Shown here: positions 25,792-33,692 of the stretch, one piece after another
How the letters are laid out: every line of letters starts with the position of its first letter
Position numbering within the stretch: the first letter of the stretch is position 1
Position numbers and translations under genes: made by a program
The notes under the pieces: generated by a model
What the model was told of the DNA's origin: nothing
What the model saw: only the letters and a program-made list of their open reading frames with translations
The model's database searches: none
Assembly: GCF_001043025.1 (NCBI RefSeq)
Contig: NZ_JYLD01000010.1
Coordinates: 62,001-126,000, forward strand
Reading direction: 5' to 3'
Source of the DNA: Pseudomonas helleri
GTDB taxonomy: Bacteria; Pseudomonadota; Gammaproteobacteria; Pseudomonadales; Pseudomonadaceae
DNA length: 64,000 bases

Positions 25792-26399
25792 TGGCAAAGC
25801 CAAAAAACACATCGCACTCAGGTGCAGGTCAATTACGCATCATTGCCGGGGAATGGCGCAGTCGCAAACTCGACTTCCCCCATGTAGAAGGTCTGCGCCC
25901 AACGCCAGACCGTGTTCGTGAAACGCTGTTCAACTGGCTCGCGCCGTACATTCAGGGCGCCAGAGTACTGGACGTGTTCGCCGGCAGCGGCGCACTGTTC
26001 CTGGAGGCCCTGTCACGCGGTGCGGCCAAGGGCCTGGCCCTGGACAGCAACCGTGAGGCCATCTCCAACATCCGCGAAAACATGGGCATCTTGCGCTGCA
26101 CCACCGGCCAGGTGCAGCAAACAGACGCCCTGCGTTACCTGGACGCGACCCCGAGCGATACCTTTGACGTGGTGTTCCTCGATCCACCGTTTAACAAAGA
26201 GCTGCTCAAGCCTGCCTGCGACCTGCTGGAGCAGCGCGGCTGGCTGACAGATGACGCCTGGATCTACACCGAAAGCGAGCTGCGCCCGTCCGAGTTGGGC
26301 TTGCCCGGCAACTGGCGTCTGCACCGCGAGCAAAAAGCCGGGGGCGTGAACTACGCCCTGTGGCAGCGCGATGCGGGTCAGGCACCGGCAGCGCAGTAA
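25791..26399 (+). CDS. rsmD: 16S rRNA (guanine(966)-N2)-methyltransferase
   Basis: 202-residue SAM-dependent methyltransferase modifying G966 of 16S rRNA in the 30S subunit. Motifs: LRIIAGEWRSRKLDFP, RPTPDRVRETLFNWL, VLDVFAGSGALFLEALSRGA, and the catalytic DPPF in VVFLDPPFNKELL. It is translationally coupled to B1 and separates the first M16 pair from the other five M16 genes. Confidence 0.96.
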   Translation: MAKPKNTSHSGAGQLRIIAGEWRSRKLDFPHVEGLRPTPDRVRETLFNWLAPYIQGARVLDVFAGSGALFLEALSRGAAKGLALDSNREAISNIRENMGILRCTTGQVQQTDALRYLDATPSDTFDVVFLDPPFNKELLKPACDLLEQRGWLTDDAWIYTESELRPSELGLPGNWRLHREQKAGGVNYALWQRDAGQAPAAQ

Positions 26400-26411
26400 C
26401 AACCGCTGATC

Positions 26412-26450
26412 TGTGCAATCGTTGCCGCGCATTACGGCAACGATTGCACA
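26412..26450. terminator. Perfect 16-bp inverted repeat after rsmD
   Basis: TGTGCAATCGTTGCCG, a 7-base loop, then CGGCAACGATTGCACA. It begins 12 bases after the rsmD stop. It is the most stable simple hairpin in the window but lacks a T tract, so it may be a rho-dependent or RNA-stability end, or a protein-binding palindrome. It separates rsmD from the expanded M16 block. Confidence 0.5.
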
Positions 26451-26579
26451 CACCCTTGCTCTATCTATGTACCGCACCCCGCGCCCTGCGCCATTGCATT
26501 CTGTCCGTTCTCACTGATCATTCGCCCCGTGTGCCTCCGCACATCGGCTGGCGTGTTCAAAAACAACGGAATGTGAAAC

Positions 26580-27833
26580 ATGACCATTACTGCTGAAAAA
26601 CCCACTCACGCCTACACACTGGATAACGGCCTGCAGGTGATCCTGCGCCAGGACAACCGTACGCCAGGCATCTGCGCCTCGCTGTTCCACAAGGCGGGCA
26701 CCGACCATGAACACGCAAACCAGCGCGGGCTGGCGTACCTGGCCGGTGGCGCGACCTTCAAGGACAAAGACCTTGAGCGAAAAATCGGCGCCACTGCCAA
26801 TGGCTGGATCGATTACCACCTCAGCGCCTACAGCCTCGAAGCACCCAGTGCCGAGCTTGCCACCGTGCTGCAATTGCTCGCTGCCCGAATGGAGCCTCAA
26901 ACACTGTCCCGGGAGCGCCTCGATAAAGGCATTAAACACGCCTGCAAGCTCGAAGAAAGCGAACCGTACTTCAGCTCCGATTACTGGATTACCTCGACAT
27001 TCGAGGAGCTGATTTTTCCCCAGGCACGCACCGTGTACAAATTCGGCAATGTCGACGACCTTGCACGCATCACGGTGGCCGACGTGCTGAGTTGGCATGA
27101 AGAAGGCTACGCACCCAACAACTCGATTCTGGTCATTGCAGGCGATATAGCGCTCGATGACGTCCAGCCGCTGATCCAGCACCTGTTTGCCGACCTCGCA
27201 CCTTTCGAAGGTTTTGCCCCGGCAGAGCAGCCCGCACATTCGTTTACAGGCGAGGAACGCAGGCTGGTTCAACGTCTTGATACGCCACTGCCACGGCTGC
27301 AAATGGCCTTTAACACGCCAAGCCTCGCAACCCCGGGCGCCATCGGCGACATCCGCGCCCTGCAAGTGATCAGCGCCCTGCTGACCAGAGGCCCGCAGGC
27401 ATGGCTGCCACTGCGTTTGTCTGAAGACAAGCACACGTTGTCCAGCGTGATCAGCCGTCTTCCGGCCTATCGCCGCAACGATGACCTCTTCCTGCTGGCG
27501 GCCACCCTGGGCGTAGACACCTCGCTGTCGGTGCAACAGGTAGAGCTGGAAATCAAACAACTGCTGGAATCACTCAAAACCCATGCACTGGATGCCGAGA
27601 CCTTGAAGTACGGCCAACAGCAGGCCCTTGAAAGCCTGGAAGAACAAGACACCCTCGAAATACAAGCCTCGATCCTGGGCAACCTGGCCGCCATCGACCT
27701 GCCATGGACGCTGATCGACAGCGAAGCCGGGCAGATCCACAACGTCACGGCAGATGACATCCAGCGCGTGGCCAACAGCTACTTCAGCCCGGAGCGCCTG
27801 AGCGTCGCACACAGCCTGCCGCGCGAAGACTGA
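26580..27833 (+). CDS. Degenerate M16 family protein, leaderless and lacking HxxEH
   Basis: 417-residue M16 homologue. The N-terminus MTITAEKPTHAYTLDNGLQV starts directly at the M16 domain, with no signal peptide. At the zinc site HALEH is replaced by YLAGG (residues 53-57), and the distal glutamate region reads IKHACKLEE. The rest of the fold is well kept (EEGYAPNNSILVIAGDI, LQMAFNTPSLATP), and the frame is intact, so it appears maintained rather than decaying. It is probably cytoplasmic, or the export signal has been lost. No strong Shine-Dalgarno is seen. Alternatives: a regulatory decoy for the paired enzymes, or an early-stage pseudogene. Confidence 0.88.
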   Translation: MTITAEKPTHAYTLDNGLQVILRQDNRTPGICASLFHKAGTDHEHANQRGLAYLAGGATFKDKDLERKIGATANGWIDYHLSAYSLEAPSAELATVLQLLAARMEPQTLSRERLDKGIKHACKLEESEPYFSSDYWITSTFEELIFPQARTVYKFGNVDDLARITVADVLSWHEEGYAPNNSILVIAGDIALDDVQPLIQHLFADLAPFEGFAPAEQPAHSFTGEERRLVQRLDTPLPRLQMAFNTPSLATPGAIGDIRALQVISALLTRGPQAWLPLRLSEDKHTLSSVISRLPAYRRNDDLFLLAATLGVDTSLSVQQVELEIKQLLESLKTHALDAETLKYGQQQALESLEEQDTLEIQASILGNLAAIDLPWTLIDSEAGQIHNVTADDIQRVANSYFSPERLSVAHSLPRED

Positions 27834-27921
27834 TACCCGAATGCCCCAGGCGCGCTACGTATATACCGCCTAGCAGTACCCGCCTTGATCCAACCTGTTC
27901 TGACCTTATTTACAGAACACT

Positions 27922-27933
27922 CAAGGATCCTTG
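27922..27933 (+). promoter_or_regulatory. Palindrome covering the A2 Shine-Dalgarno
   Basis: CAAGGATCCTTG, a perfect 12-base palindrome containing the AAGGA ribosome-binding site, placed 3 bases before the ATG at 27937. It is preceded by a second small hairpin, GTTCTG/CAGAAC. It could modulate initiation, but self-pairing of so short a palindrome is weak. Confidence 0.35.
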
Positions 27934-27936
27934 CGG

Positions 27937-29283
27937 ATGAAATCCTCTCTTTTGTTTCGCTGGCTAATCACCTTGTGGTTGCCAGCGACCGCCTGCGCCC
28001 ACGCGGCACCGGTTACCCACACGTTTACCCTCGACAACGGCCTAAAGGTCATTGTTCGCGAGGACCACCGCGCTCCCGTGGTGGCCTCGCAGCTTTGGTA
28101 CAAAGTCGGCGCCAGTTATGAGCAGGAAGGGCAAACCGGCTTGTCCCATGCTCTGGAACACATGGTCTTCAAAGGCAGCAGCAAACTGCCCCGGGGCGAA
28201 GCCTTAAAAGTGCTTGAATCGCTGGGCGTCAGCGCCAACGCAATCACGCGCCCCGATGCAACGCTTTACACACAGTTGCAGGCCACCAACCGCCTTGCGG
28301 TGTCACTCGAAATCCTTGCAGACCAAATGGTCAGCGCACGCTGGAGTGACGCCCAATTAAACATCGAACGGCTGATCATCCAGAGAGAACGCCGTTCGAC
28401 AGTCGACAGCAACCTGTGGAACTTGCTCAATGAGCGGGTCAAAACCATTGGTCATGTGGCAAGTACCTACAAGAACCCTGTGCTGGGCTGGATGCATGAC
28501 ATCAACCGGCTGAACAACCCGCTGCTCATGCAGTGGTATCAAGACTGGTATGCACCCAACAATGCCGTGCTGGTCATCGTCGGCGATGTGACGCTGGAGC
28601 AGGCCAAAGCACTGGTGACGCAACAGTTCGGCGCAATCGCTGCGCGCCCCTTGCCCACGGTCAAGCGCCCCATTGAATTGACCCATCTGGGCCGACGCGG
28701 GCTGCACCTTCGCTTGCCCAGCCCCAATGCAAAGCTGGTGATGGCCTTTAATGTGCCCAGTTTAAACACCGCACAAGACCCGCAAACCGCCTTTGGCCTG
28801 TTACTGCTCAACGAACTGCTGGCCAGCAGCGACAGCTCGCTCATCAAAGCCAGCCTGATGCATCAACAAGGCGTGCTGGCCGGGACGTACTCCCATTACG
28901 ACCTGCTGAACCGGGGCGATGGCCTGCTCAGGATCTGGGCCGAAATCAGTCCGTCACGCACCGAGTCACCGGAGGCGGTTGAAGCCTTGATCTGGACACA
29001 GCTCAAAGCGCTCAAAGCCGCCCCGGTCAGTGCGCAAACGCTGGACCGCGCCAAGCGCAGGATCATCACCAAACGCCTGTACGCCCACGACCAGATCGAG
29101 AAGCAGGCCAGCGAAATAGGTGAATTGGAAAGCATCGGGCTGCCCTGGTCGACCCTCGACGCACAGGAACTAGCCCTGCAAACCCTGACGCCTGCTGACA
29201 TCCAGCAATTGGCCACAACCTACCTCACCGAAAACCGCTTCAGCGCCGCCTACATGCCAAGGCCGGAGAAAAAACATGACTAA
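27937..29283 (+). CDS. M16 zinc metalloprotease, active subunit A2
   Basis: 448-residue predicted periplasmic M16B peptidase. Start at 27937, 8 bases after AAGGATCC; a TTG at 27931 is less likely. Signal peptide MKSSLLFRWLITLWLPATAC to about AHAA. Zinc motif H71-A-L-E74-H75 in LSHALEHMVFKG, with the distal Glu in LIIQRERRS. The N-terminal domain is very close to A1 (TLDNGLKVIVREDHRAPVV is shared almost exactly), evidence of duplication. The ATGACTAA overlap with B2 repeats the A1/B1 geometry. Confidence 0.92.
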   Translation: MKSSLLFRWLITLWLPATACAHAAPVTHTFTLDNGLKVIVREDHRAPVVASQLWYKVGASYEQEGQTGLSHALEHMVFKGSSKLPRGEALKVLESLGVSANAITRPDATLYTQLQATNRLAVSLEILADQMVSARWSDAQLNIERLIIQRERRSTVDSNLWNLLNERVKTIGHVASTYKNPVLGWMHDINRLNNPLLMQWYQDWYAPNNAVLVIVGDVTLEQAKALVTQQFGAIAARPLPTVKRPIELTHLGRRGLHLRLPSPNAKLVMAFNVPSLNTAQDPQTAFGLLLLNELLASSDSSLIKASLMHQQGVLAGTYSHYDLLNRGDGLLRIWAEISPSRTESPEAVEALIWTQLKALKAAPVSAQTLDRAKRRIITKRLYAHDQIEKQASEIGELESIGLPWSTLDAQELALQTLTPADIQQLATTYLTENRFSAAYMPRPEKKHD

Positions 29284-30709
29284 TGCCTTCACGTTGACAC
29301 GCCACCCTTTGGTGCCATTGGCACTTATTGCCACCCTGCTGCTGAGCCTTTGCCTGAACGCTCAGGCACAGGCAACAGAAGGCCCAACAACGGCCTTGCA
29401 GAGTTTGCAAACCCTGGATGACAGCCACATTGCAGCTCGCCCGCTGAGCATTCGTGCCTATGCGACCCACGAACGCACCCGCGTGCTTTTTATTGAGACC
29501 CACGCGCTGCCCATCGTCGATATCAGCGTGCGTTTCTCGGCGGGCAGCAGCCGTGATGGCGCTTTACCAGGGCTGGCGAACCTGACCTTGAAGCTCTTGA
29601 ACCAGGGAGTTGAAGGCATGGACGCCAAGGCTATCGCCGAGACGTTTGACCAATTGGGCGCACAACTGACGGCTTCGGTAGACAAGGATGAAGCACGGTT
29701 AACCCTGCGCACACTGAGTGACGGCGAGACACGCAAGGCGGCGATTGACCTGTTCACGCGGCTGATCGCACAGCCCGCTTTTGCCCCGGACGCCGTCGAG
29801 CGGACCAAAGCGTCGGCGCTCAATGCCATCGGGCTGGTGCAGCAAAACCCGACAGCGCGCCTGCAACAGACGCTGCATGCGCATGTGTATGGCAATCACC
29901 CTTATGCCCGCCCCGTCGAAGGTAACGCCCAGAGCCTGGCCTTGATAGACGCCGGGAAAGTCCGGGGCTTTCATCAAAACGCCTACACCGCGGCCAACGC
30001 GCTGCTGGTCATCGTGGGGGACATTTCAAATGATGAAGCCACAGACCTGAGCATCGCGATCAGCCAGGCCCTGCCCCAAGGCCCCGCACTGGCGCCTGTT
30101 GAACTGGCCATGGACCTGACATCACCGCCCGGCCATACACACCTCGAAGCCCCCTACAGCCAGACCTTGATCATGCTGGCGCAGCCGAGCGTACCGGCGA
30201 ACCACCCGGATTACGTGGCGTTGCAAGTGGCCAGCCTGATATTCGGCGGTTCCAACAGCAGTCGTCTGATCAATGAGCTGCGCCACAAGCGCGGGCTGAG
30301 CTACGCCGCCTCGGCCTTTATACCGCTCTGGCAAGCGGGCGGGCCCTGGACCATCAGCCTGCAAACCGCCCCCGATCAGCAGGATGCCACCCTCGCGCTG
30401 GTCAAAACGCTGTTTGCCGAGTGGCTGCGCGACGGCCCCACCGAAGAGGAATTGGTCGCCGTCAAACGACGGTTGGCAGGCAACTTGCCGCTGACCAGCG
30501 CCAGCAATGCACAAATGGTTCAACAGTTGCTGCTTATGGGGGCCCACGACCTGCCCCGAAATTTCGACGCGCTGGTCATGCACGCCCAAAAGCTGTCGCG
30601 TCAAGACATCAAAGACGCCATCAATCGTTACTCCAGGGCCGATAAATGGAAGGTCGCAAGCCTCGGCCCAACGGTCGAACAACGCCCCTTGTCAGCCGTT
30701 CAACCCTGA
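29276..30709 (+). CDS. M16 family protein, non-catalytic partner B2
   Basis: 477-residue M16 homologue with an N-terminal signal peptide (hydrophobic LVPLALIATLLLSLCLNAQA, cleavage near AQA). There is no HxxEH; the equivalent block is FSAGSSRDGALPGLANLT. The R...Y pocket pair is kept in LRHKRGLSYAASA. It is similar along its length to B1 (NHPYARP, AYTAANALLVIVGDIS, GPTEEEL). The start overlaps the A2 stop by 8 bases. It probably forms a heterodimer with A2 in the periplasm. Confidence 0.91.
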   Translation: MTNAFTLTRHPLVPLALIATLLLSLCLNAQAQATEGPTTALQSLQTLDDSHIAARPLSIRAYATHERTRVLFIETHALPIVDISVRFSAGSSRDGALPGLANLTLKLLNQGVEGMDAKAIAETFDQLGAQLTASVDKDEARLTLRTLSDGETRKAAIDLFTRLIAQPAFAPDAVERTKASALNAIGLVQQNPTARLQQTLHAHVYGNHPYARPVEGNAQSLALIDAGKVRGFHQNAYTAANALLVIVGDISNDEATDLSIAISQALPQGPALAPVELAMDLTSPPGHTHLEAPYSQTLIMLAQPSVPANHPDYVALQVASLIFGGSNSSRLINELRHKRGLSYAASAFIPLWQAGGPWTISLQTAPDQQDATLALVKTLFAEWLRDGPTEEELVAVKRRLAGNLPLTSASNAQMVQQLLLMGAHDLPRNFDALVMHAQKLSRQDIKDAINRYSRADKWKVASLGPTVEQRPLSAVQP

Positions 30710-30759
30710 GCGTATTGCGTACTTATGTAACGCACCTGCCGCCCGGGTTTATCGCAACC

Positions 30760-30785
30760 TGTCCTGACGAACCCTCGTCAGGACA
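30760..30785 (+). promoter_or_regulatory. Perfect 11-bp hairpin hiding the A3 Shine-Dalgarno
   Basis: TGTCCTGACGA, loop ACCC, TCGTCAGGACA, ending 6 bases before the A3 ATG. The only Shine-Dalgarno-like sequence, AGGA, is inside the right arm. This could repress translation of the A3-B3 pair until the stem opens; it could also serve as a B2 transcript end. Confidence 0.55.
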
Positions 30786-30791
30786 CCCACC

Positions 30792-32147
30792 ATGAAAAGA
30801 CTCATCGCCGGGCTGCTGCTCGGCGTCATGCTCCATCCCCTGCTGGCATCGGCCAGCAGCCCACCGCCCATTCATGAGTTCACACTCGATAACGGGCTCA
30901 AAATCATTGTTTACGAAGACCACAACGCCAGCCTGGTGCTGACCCACTTGTGGTATCGCATCGGGTCAAATCAGGAAGAGCCGGGCCAAACCGGCGTGTC
31001 CCATGCGGTGGAACACATGCTGTTCAATGGCAGCAGCAAGCTCTGCACAGGCGAGTCAGGCCATATTTTGCAGAATCTGGGCGGCAGCCAAAATGCCATG
31101 ACCCTGAATGACGCCACGCTGTTTTTCCACACCGTGCCCCCGCATGCGCTGGGTGTCAGCTTTGAAATGCTGGCGGACCAAATGAGTACGGCTCACCTGT
31201 CTGCGACGGTTTGGAGCGGCGAACGTGAAATCATCAAAAACGAGCGCACCGAAGCCTCTGATCACCACCCCATCAAGCGCGCCATCGAAGTCCCCCGGCG
31301 CCTGGCCCTGCCGGCCAGCGCAGCAGGCAACCCGATCATTGGCTGGCGGCATGATCTGGACCGCCTGCAAACCGAAGAGGTAAAGCGCTGGTATCAACGC
31401 TGGTATGCCCCCAACAACGCGGTGCTGGTGGTCGTCGGTGACATCACCCCCCAGCAGGTCAAACAACTGGCCGAACGGTATTTCGGCCCTATTGCCCGCC
31501 GGGCGCTGCCCTACAGCTCAACCCCCATCGACCTGGCGATGCCCGGCGAGCGCAGCATCACGCACTACATCCCCCAGCAAATACCCGTGCTGTACATGGC
31601 CTTCAATGTGCCGAGCCTCGCCACTCAAACAGACCCGCGAACAGCACCGGCACTGGAGCTGATTTCCGAAATGCTGGGCGGCGCAAACAGCTCGCTGTTC
31701 GAGTCGTTATTGGTGCGCAAGGAAGGCTTGGCAGACACCACCACTGTTCATTACCAGGCGGTCAGCCTCGGCGATGAGCTGTTCAACATCAGCGCGCTGC
31801 CCAACCTCGAAACAGCCGTTTCGCTTGAAACGCTCAAGGCACTCCAGACGCGGATTCTGGCCATTATCGACTCATTGAAAACCGCCCCGCCAAGCCTTGA
31901 AGACCTCGAACGCGCGCGGACTCAGATCACGGCACGGCGCGTGTTCGAGCAGGATGAGCCGCAAAACCGCGCCCTGCAGATTGGCATGCTGGAAATGGCC
32001 GGGCTGTCCTGGCGCACCGAACAGGCACGGCTCGATGCCTTGAACGCCATCACCCCGCAAGACATTCAACGCACAGCGCAGACCTTTCTGGTCGCAGACC
32101 GGTTAATCACCAGCTACGCGCTGCCTGAGGAGTCAGCTCATGAATAA
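30792..32147 (+). CDS. M16 zinc metalloprotease, active subunit A3
   Basis: 451-residue predicted periplasmic M16B peptidase. Signal peptide MKRLIAGLLLGVMLHPLLAS to about SAS. Zinc motif H71-A-V-E74-H75 in VSHAVEHMLFNG; distal Glu in REIIKNERTEA. It is more diverged than A2 from A1: after the zinc helix it has a Cys (LCTGESGH) and a changed substrate-facing loop (MTLNDATLFFHTVPP in place of the DDYTAYYQ block), suggesting a different specificity. The stop overlaps the B3 start by 8 bases (ATGAATAA). Confidence 0.92.
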   Translation: MKRLIAGLLLGVMLHPLLASASSPPPIHEFTLDNGLKIIVYEDHNASLVLTHLWYRIGSNQEEPGQTGVSHAVEHMLFNGSSKLCTGESGHILQNLGGSQNAMTLNDATLFFHTVPPHALGVSFEMLADQMSTAHLSATVWSGEREIIKNERTEASDHHPIKRAIEVPRRLALPASAAGNPIIGWRHDLDRLQTEEVKRWYQRWYAPNNAVLVVVGDITPQQVKQLAERYFGPIARRALPYSSTPIDLAMPGERSITHYIPQQIPVLYMAFNVPSLATQTDPRTAPALELISEMLGGANSSLFESLLVRKEGLADTTTVHYQAVSLGDELFNISALPNLETAVSLETLKALQTRILAIIDSLKTAPPSLEDLERARTQITARRVFEQDEPQNRALQIGMLEMAGLSWRTEQARLDALNAITPQDIQRTAQTFLVADRLITSYALPEESAHE

Positions 32148-33684
32148 TGCCCAACGTATCGCACGCGGCACCCTCGTCTGCCTGTTCGCACTGTCGGGCA
32201 TTTTTTTGGCGGCGGGCTGTTACGTGCGTGCAGCAGACATGCCCGGCCCCACATTACCGTTGCAATCGCTGCGCGAACTTAAAGAACCCGCAGGCGTGCC
32301 CCACGCGCCCAGCATCCAGTCATGGACACTCAAGCAAGGCAGCCGCGTGCTGTTTGTGGAAAATCATCATTTGCCCATGGTCGACCTGAAAATCAGCTTT
32401 GCCGCGGGCAGTTATTACGATGGCGAAACACCGGGGCTGGCGGCCATGACCCAGGCCCTGTTCAGCGTCGATTCGGCGCGCAAACCTGCCGACGAGATCG
32501 CCCGCGGGTTTAACCGGTACGGCGCGCTAATAACCCACGGGATCAATGCCGAGCAAAGCTACCTGACCCTCAGAAGCCTGAGCGCACCCGAGGTGCTTGC
32601 CCCGGTGCTGAGCCTGTTTACCGAAACCCTGACACAGCGCTCTTTCAGCGAGCAGAACTTGTCTCGAATAAGGCGATCCTTGCAGGCAGACCTCACGCTT
32701 GAGCAAGTGTTTGCCCAGGCGCGAGCGCTGGCCAAGATTCGTGAAGAGCTGTACCCCGGTCAGCCGTTATCGCGCTCAGTCAACGGCACCCACGACAGTC
32801 TTCAACGCATACAAGCCGCGCAGGTTCGCAGTTTTTTTCAGCGGGCCTATACCGCAGCCAACGCCCAAATGGTGATCGTCGGCGACCTCACGCCCGAGCA
32901 AGCCAAATTACTCAGCCAAACCTTAGCCGACGCGCTGCCGCAAGGGCCGGCGCTGCCCGCGCCGCAAAGGTTTGTCACTCAGGTCAACACTGGCAGAACC
33001 CTGCACATTGAAGACAGCACGAGCCAGACCTTGCTGGTCATGGCACACAATGTTGTGCCCAATCAGCACCCGGATTCACTGGCCCTGCAGGTAGCCAATG
33101 TGATGTTCAATGGCGTTTTAAATAATCAACTACGCGAGAAACACAGCGTCACCTACGGAGTGCAGTCCGATATCGAACATGCCCAAGGCGCCACGGCCTG
33201 GATCACCCAGTTCAATACGCCGCCCCACTACAGTGAGCAAGCCTTGGCCCATGCCAAAACGCTGTTTGAGCAGTTCCTCAAGGATGGGCCCACGCAAGAG
33301 CAGCTGGACAGCATCAAGAAATACCTGCGTCAGGCGCTGCCACAACTGCTCGCGACCAACAGGAACCTGCTCAAGGAACTGGAGGACATCAACCGTTTCG
33401 ACCACACCCTGGACTTCACTCACAAAATAACCGAGATCCAGAAAATGACCGCCGGACAGATAAAAGCCGCCATGAACCGGCACATGAACGCCGATGCCTG
33501 GGTCACCCTCACCCTCGGCCCCAGCGTTGCCCAGCAAGCTCTGCCCGAGGTCAGCATGAGTGAGAACAACGGACAGCCGCTGTGCAATTCGACCAATTGG
33601 ATGAGCACCGCACAACACACACTGCTTGGGCCGCAGGCCGCGTTGTGGCAACTTAAGCACTTTCCGATACCTGTCACCGACTGA
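32140..33684 (+). CDS. M16 family protein, non-catalytic partner B3 (possible lipoprotein)
   Basis: 514 residues, the longest of the B subunits. The N-terminus has a hydrophobic stretch ending in a lipobox-like LAAGC (Cys about 28), so it may be a lipoprotein. There is no HxxEH; the equivalent block is FAAGSYYDGETPGLAAMT. The R...Y pair is kept in LREKHSVTYGVQS. After the normal M16 end (VTLTLGPSVAQQALP) it carries about 40 extra residues, with a Cys and two Trp, that are absent from B1 and B2. yheT starts 8 bases downstream. Confidence 0.9.
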   Translation: MNNAQRIARGTLVCLFALSGIFLAAGCYVRAADMPGPTLPLQSLRELKEPAGVPHAPSIQSWTLKQGSRVLFVENHHLPMVDLKISFAAGSYYDGETPGLAAMTQALFSVDSARKPADEIARGFNRYGALITHGINAEQSYLTLRSLSAPEVLAPVLSLFTETLTQRSFSEQNLSRIRRSLQADLTLEQVFAQARALAKIREELYPGQPLSRSVNGTHDSLQRIQAAQVRSFFQRAYTAANAQMVIVGDLTPEQAKLLSQTLADALPQGPALPAPQRFVTQVNTGRTLHIEDSTSQTLLVMAHNVVPNQHPDSLALQVANVMFNGVLNNQLREKHSVTYGVQSDIEHAQGATAWITQFNTPPHYSEQALAHAKTLFEQFLKDGPTQEQLDSIKKYLRQALPQLLATNRNLLKELEDINRFDHTLDFTHKITEIQKMTAGQIKAAMNRHMNADAWVTLTLGPSVAQQALPEVSMSENNGQPLCNSTNWMSTAQHTLLGPQAALWQLKHFPIPVTD

Positions 33685-33692
33685 GAACTTAA

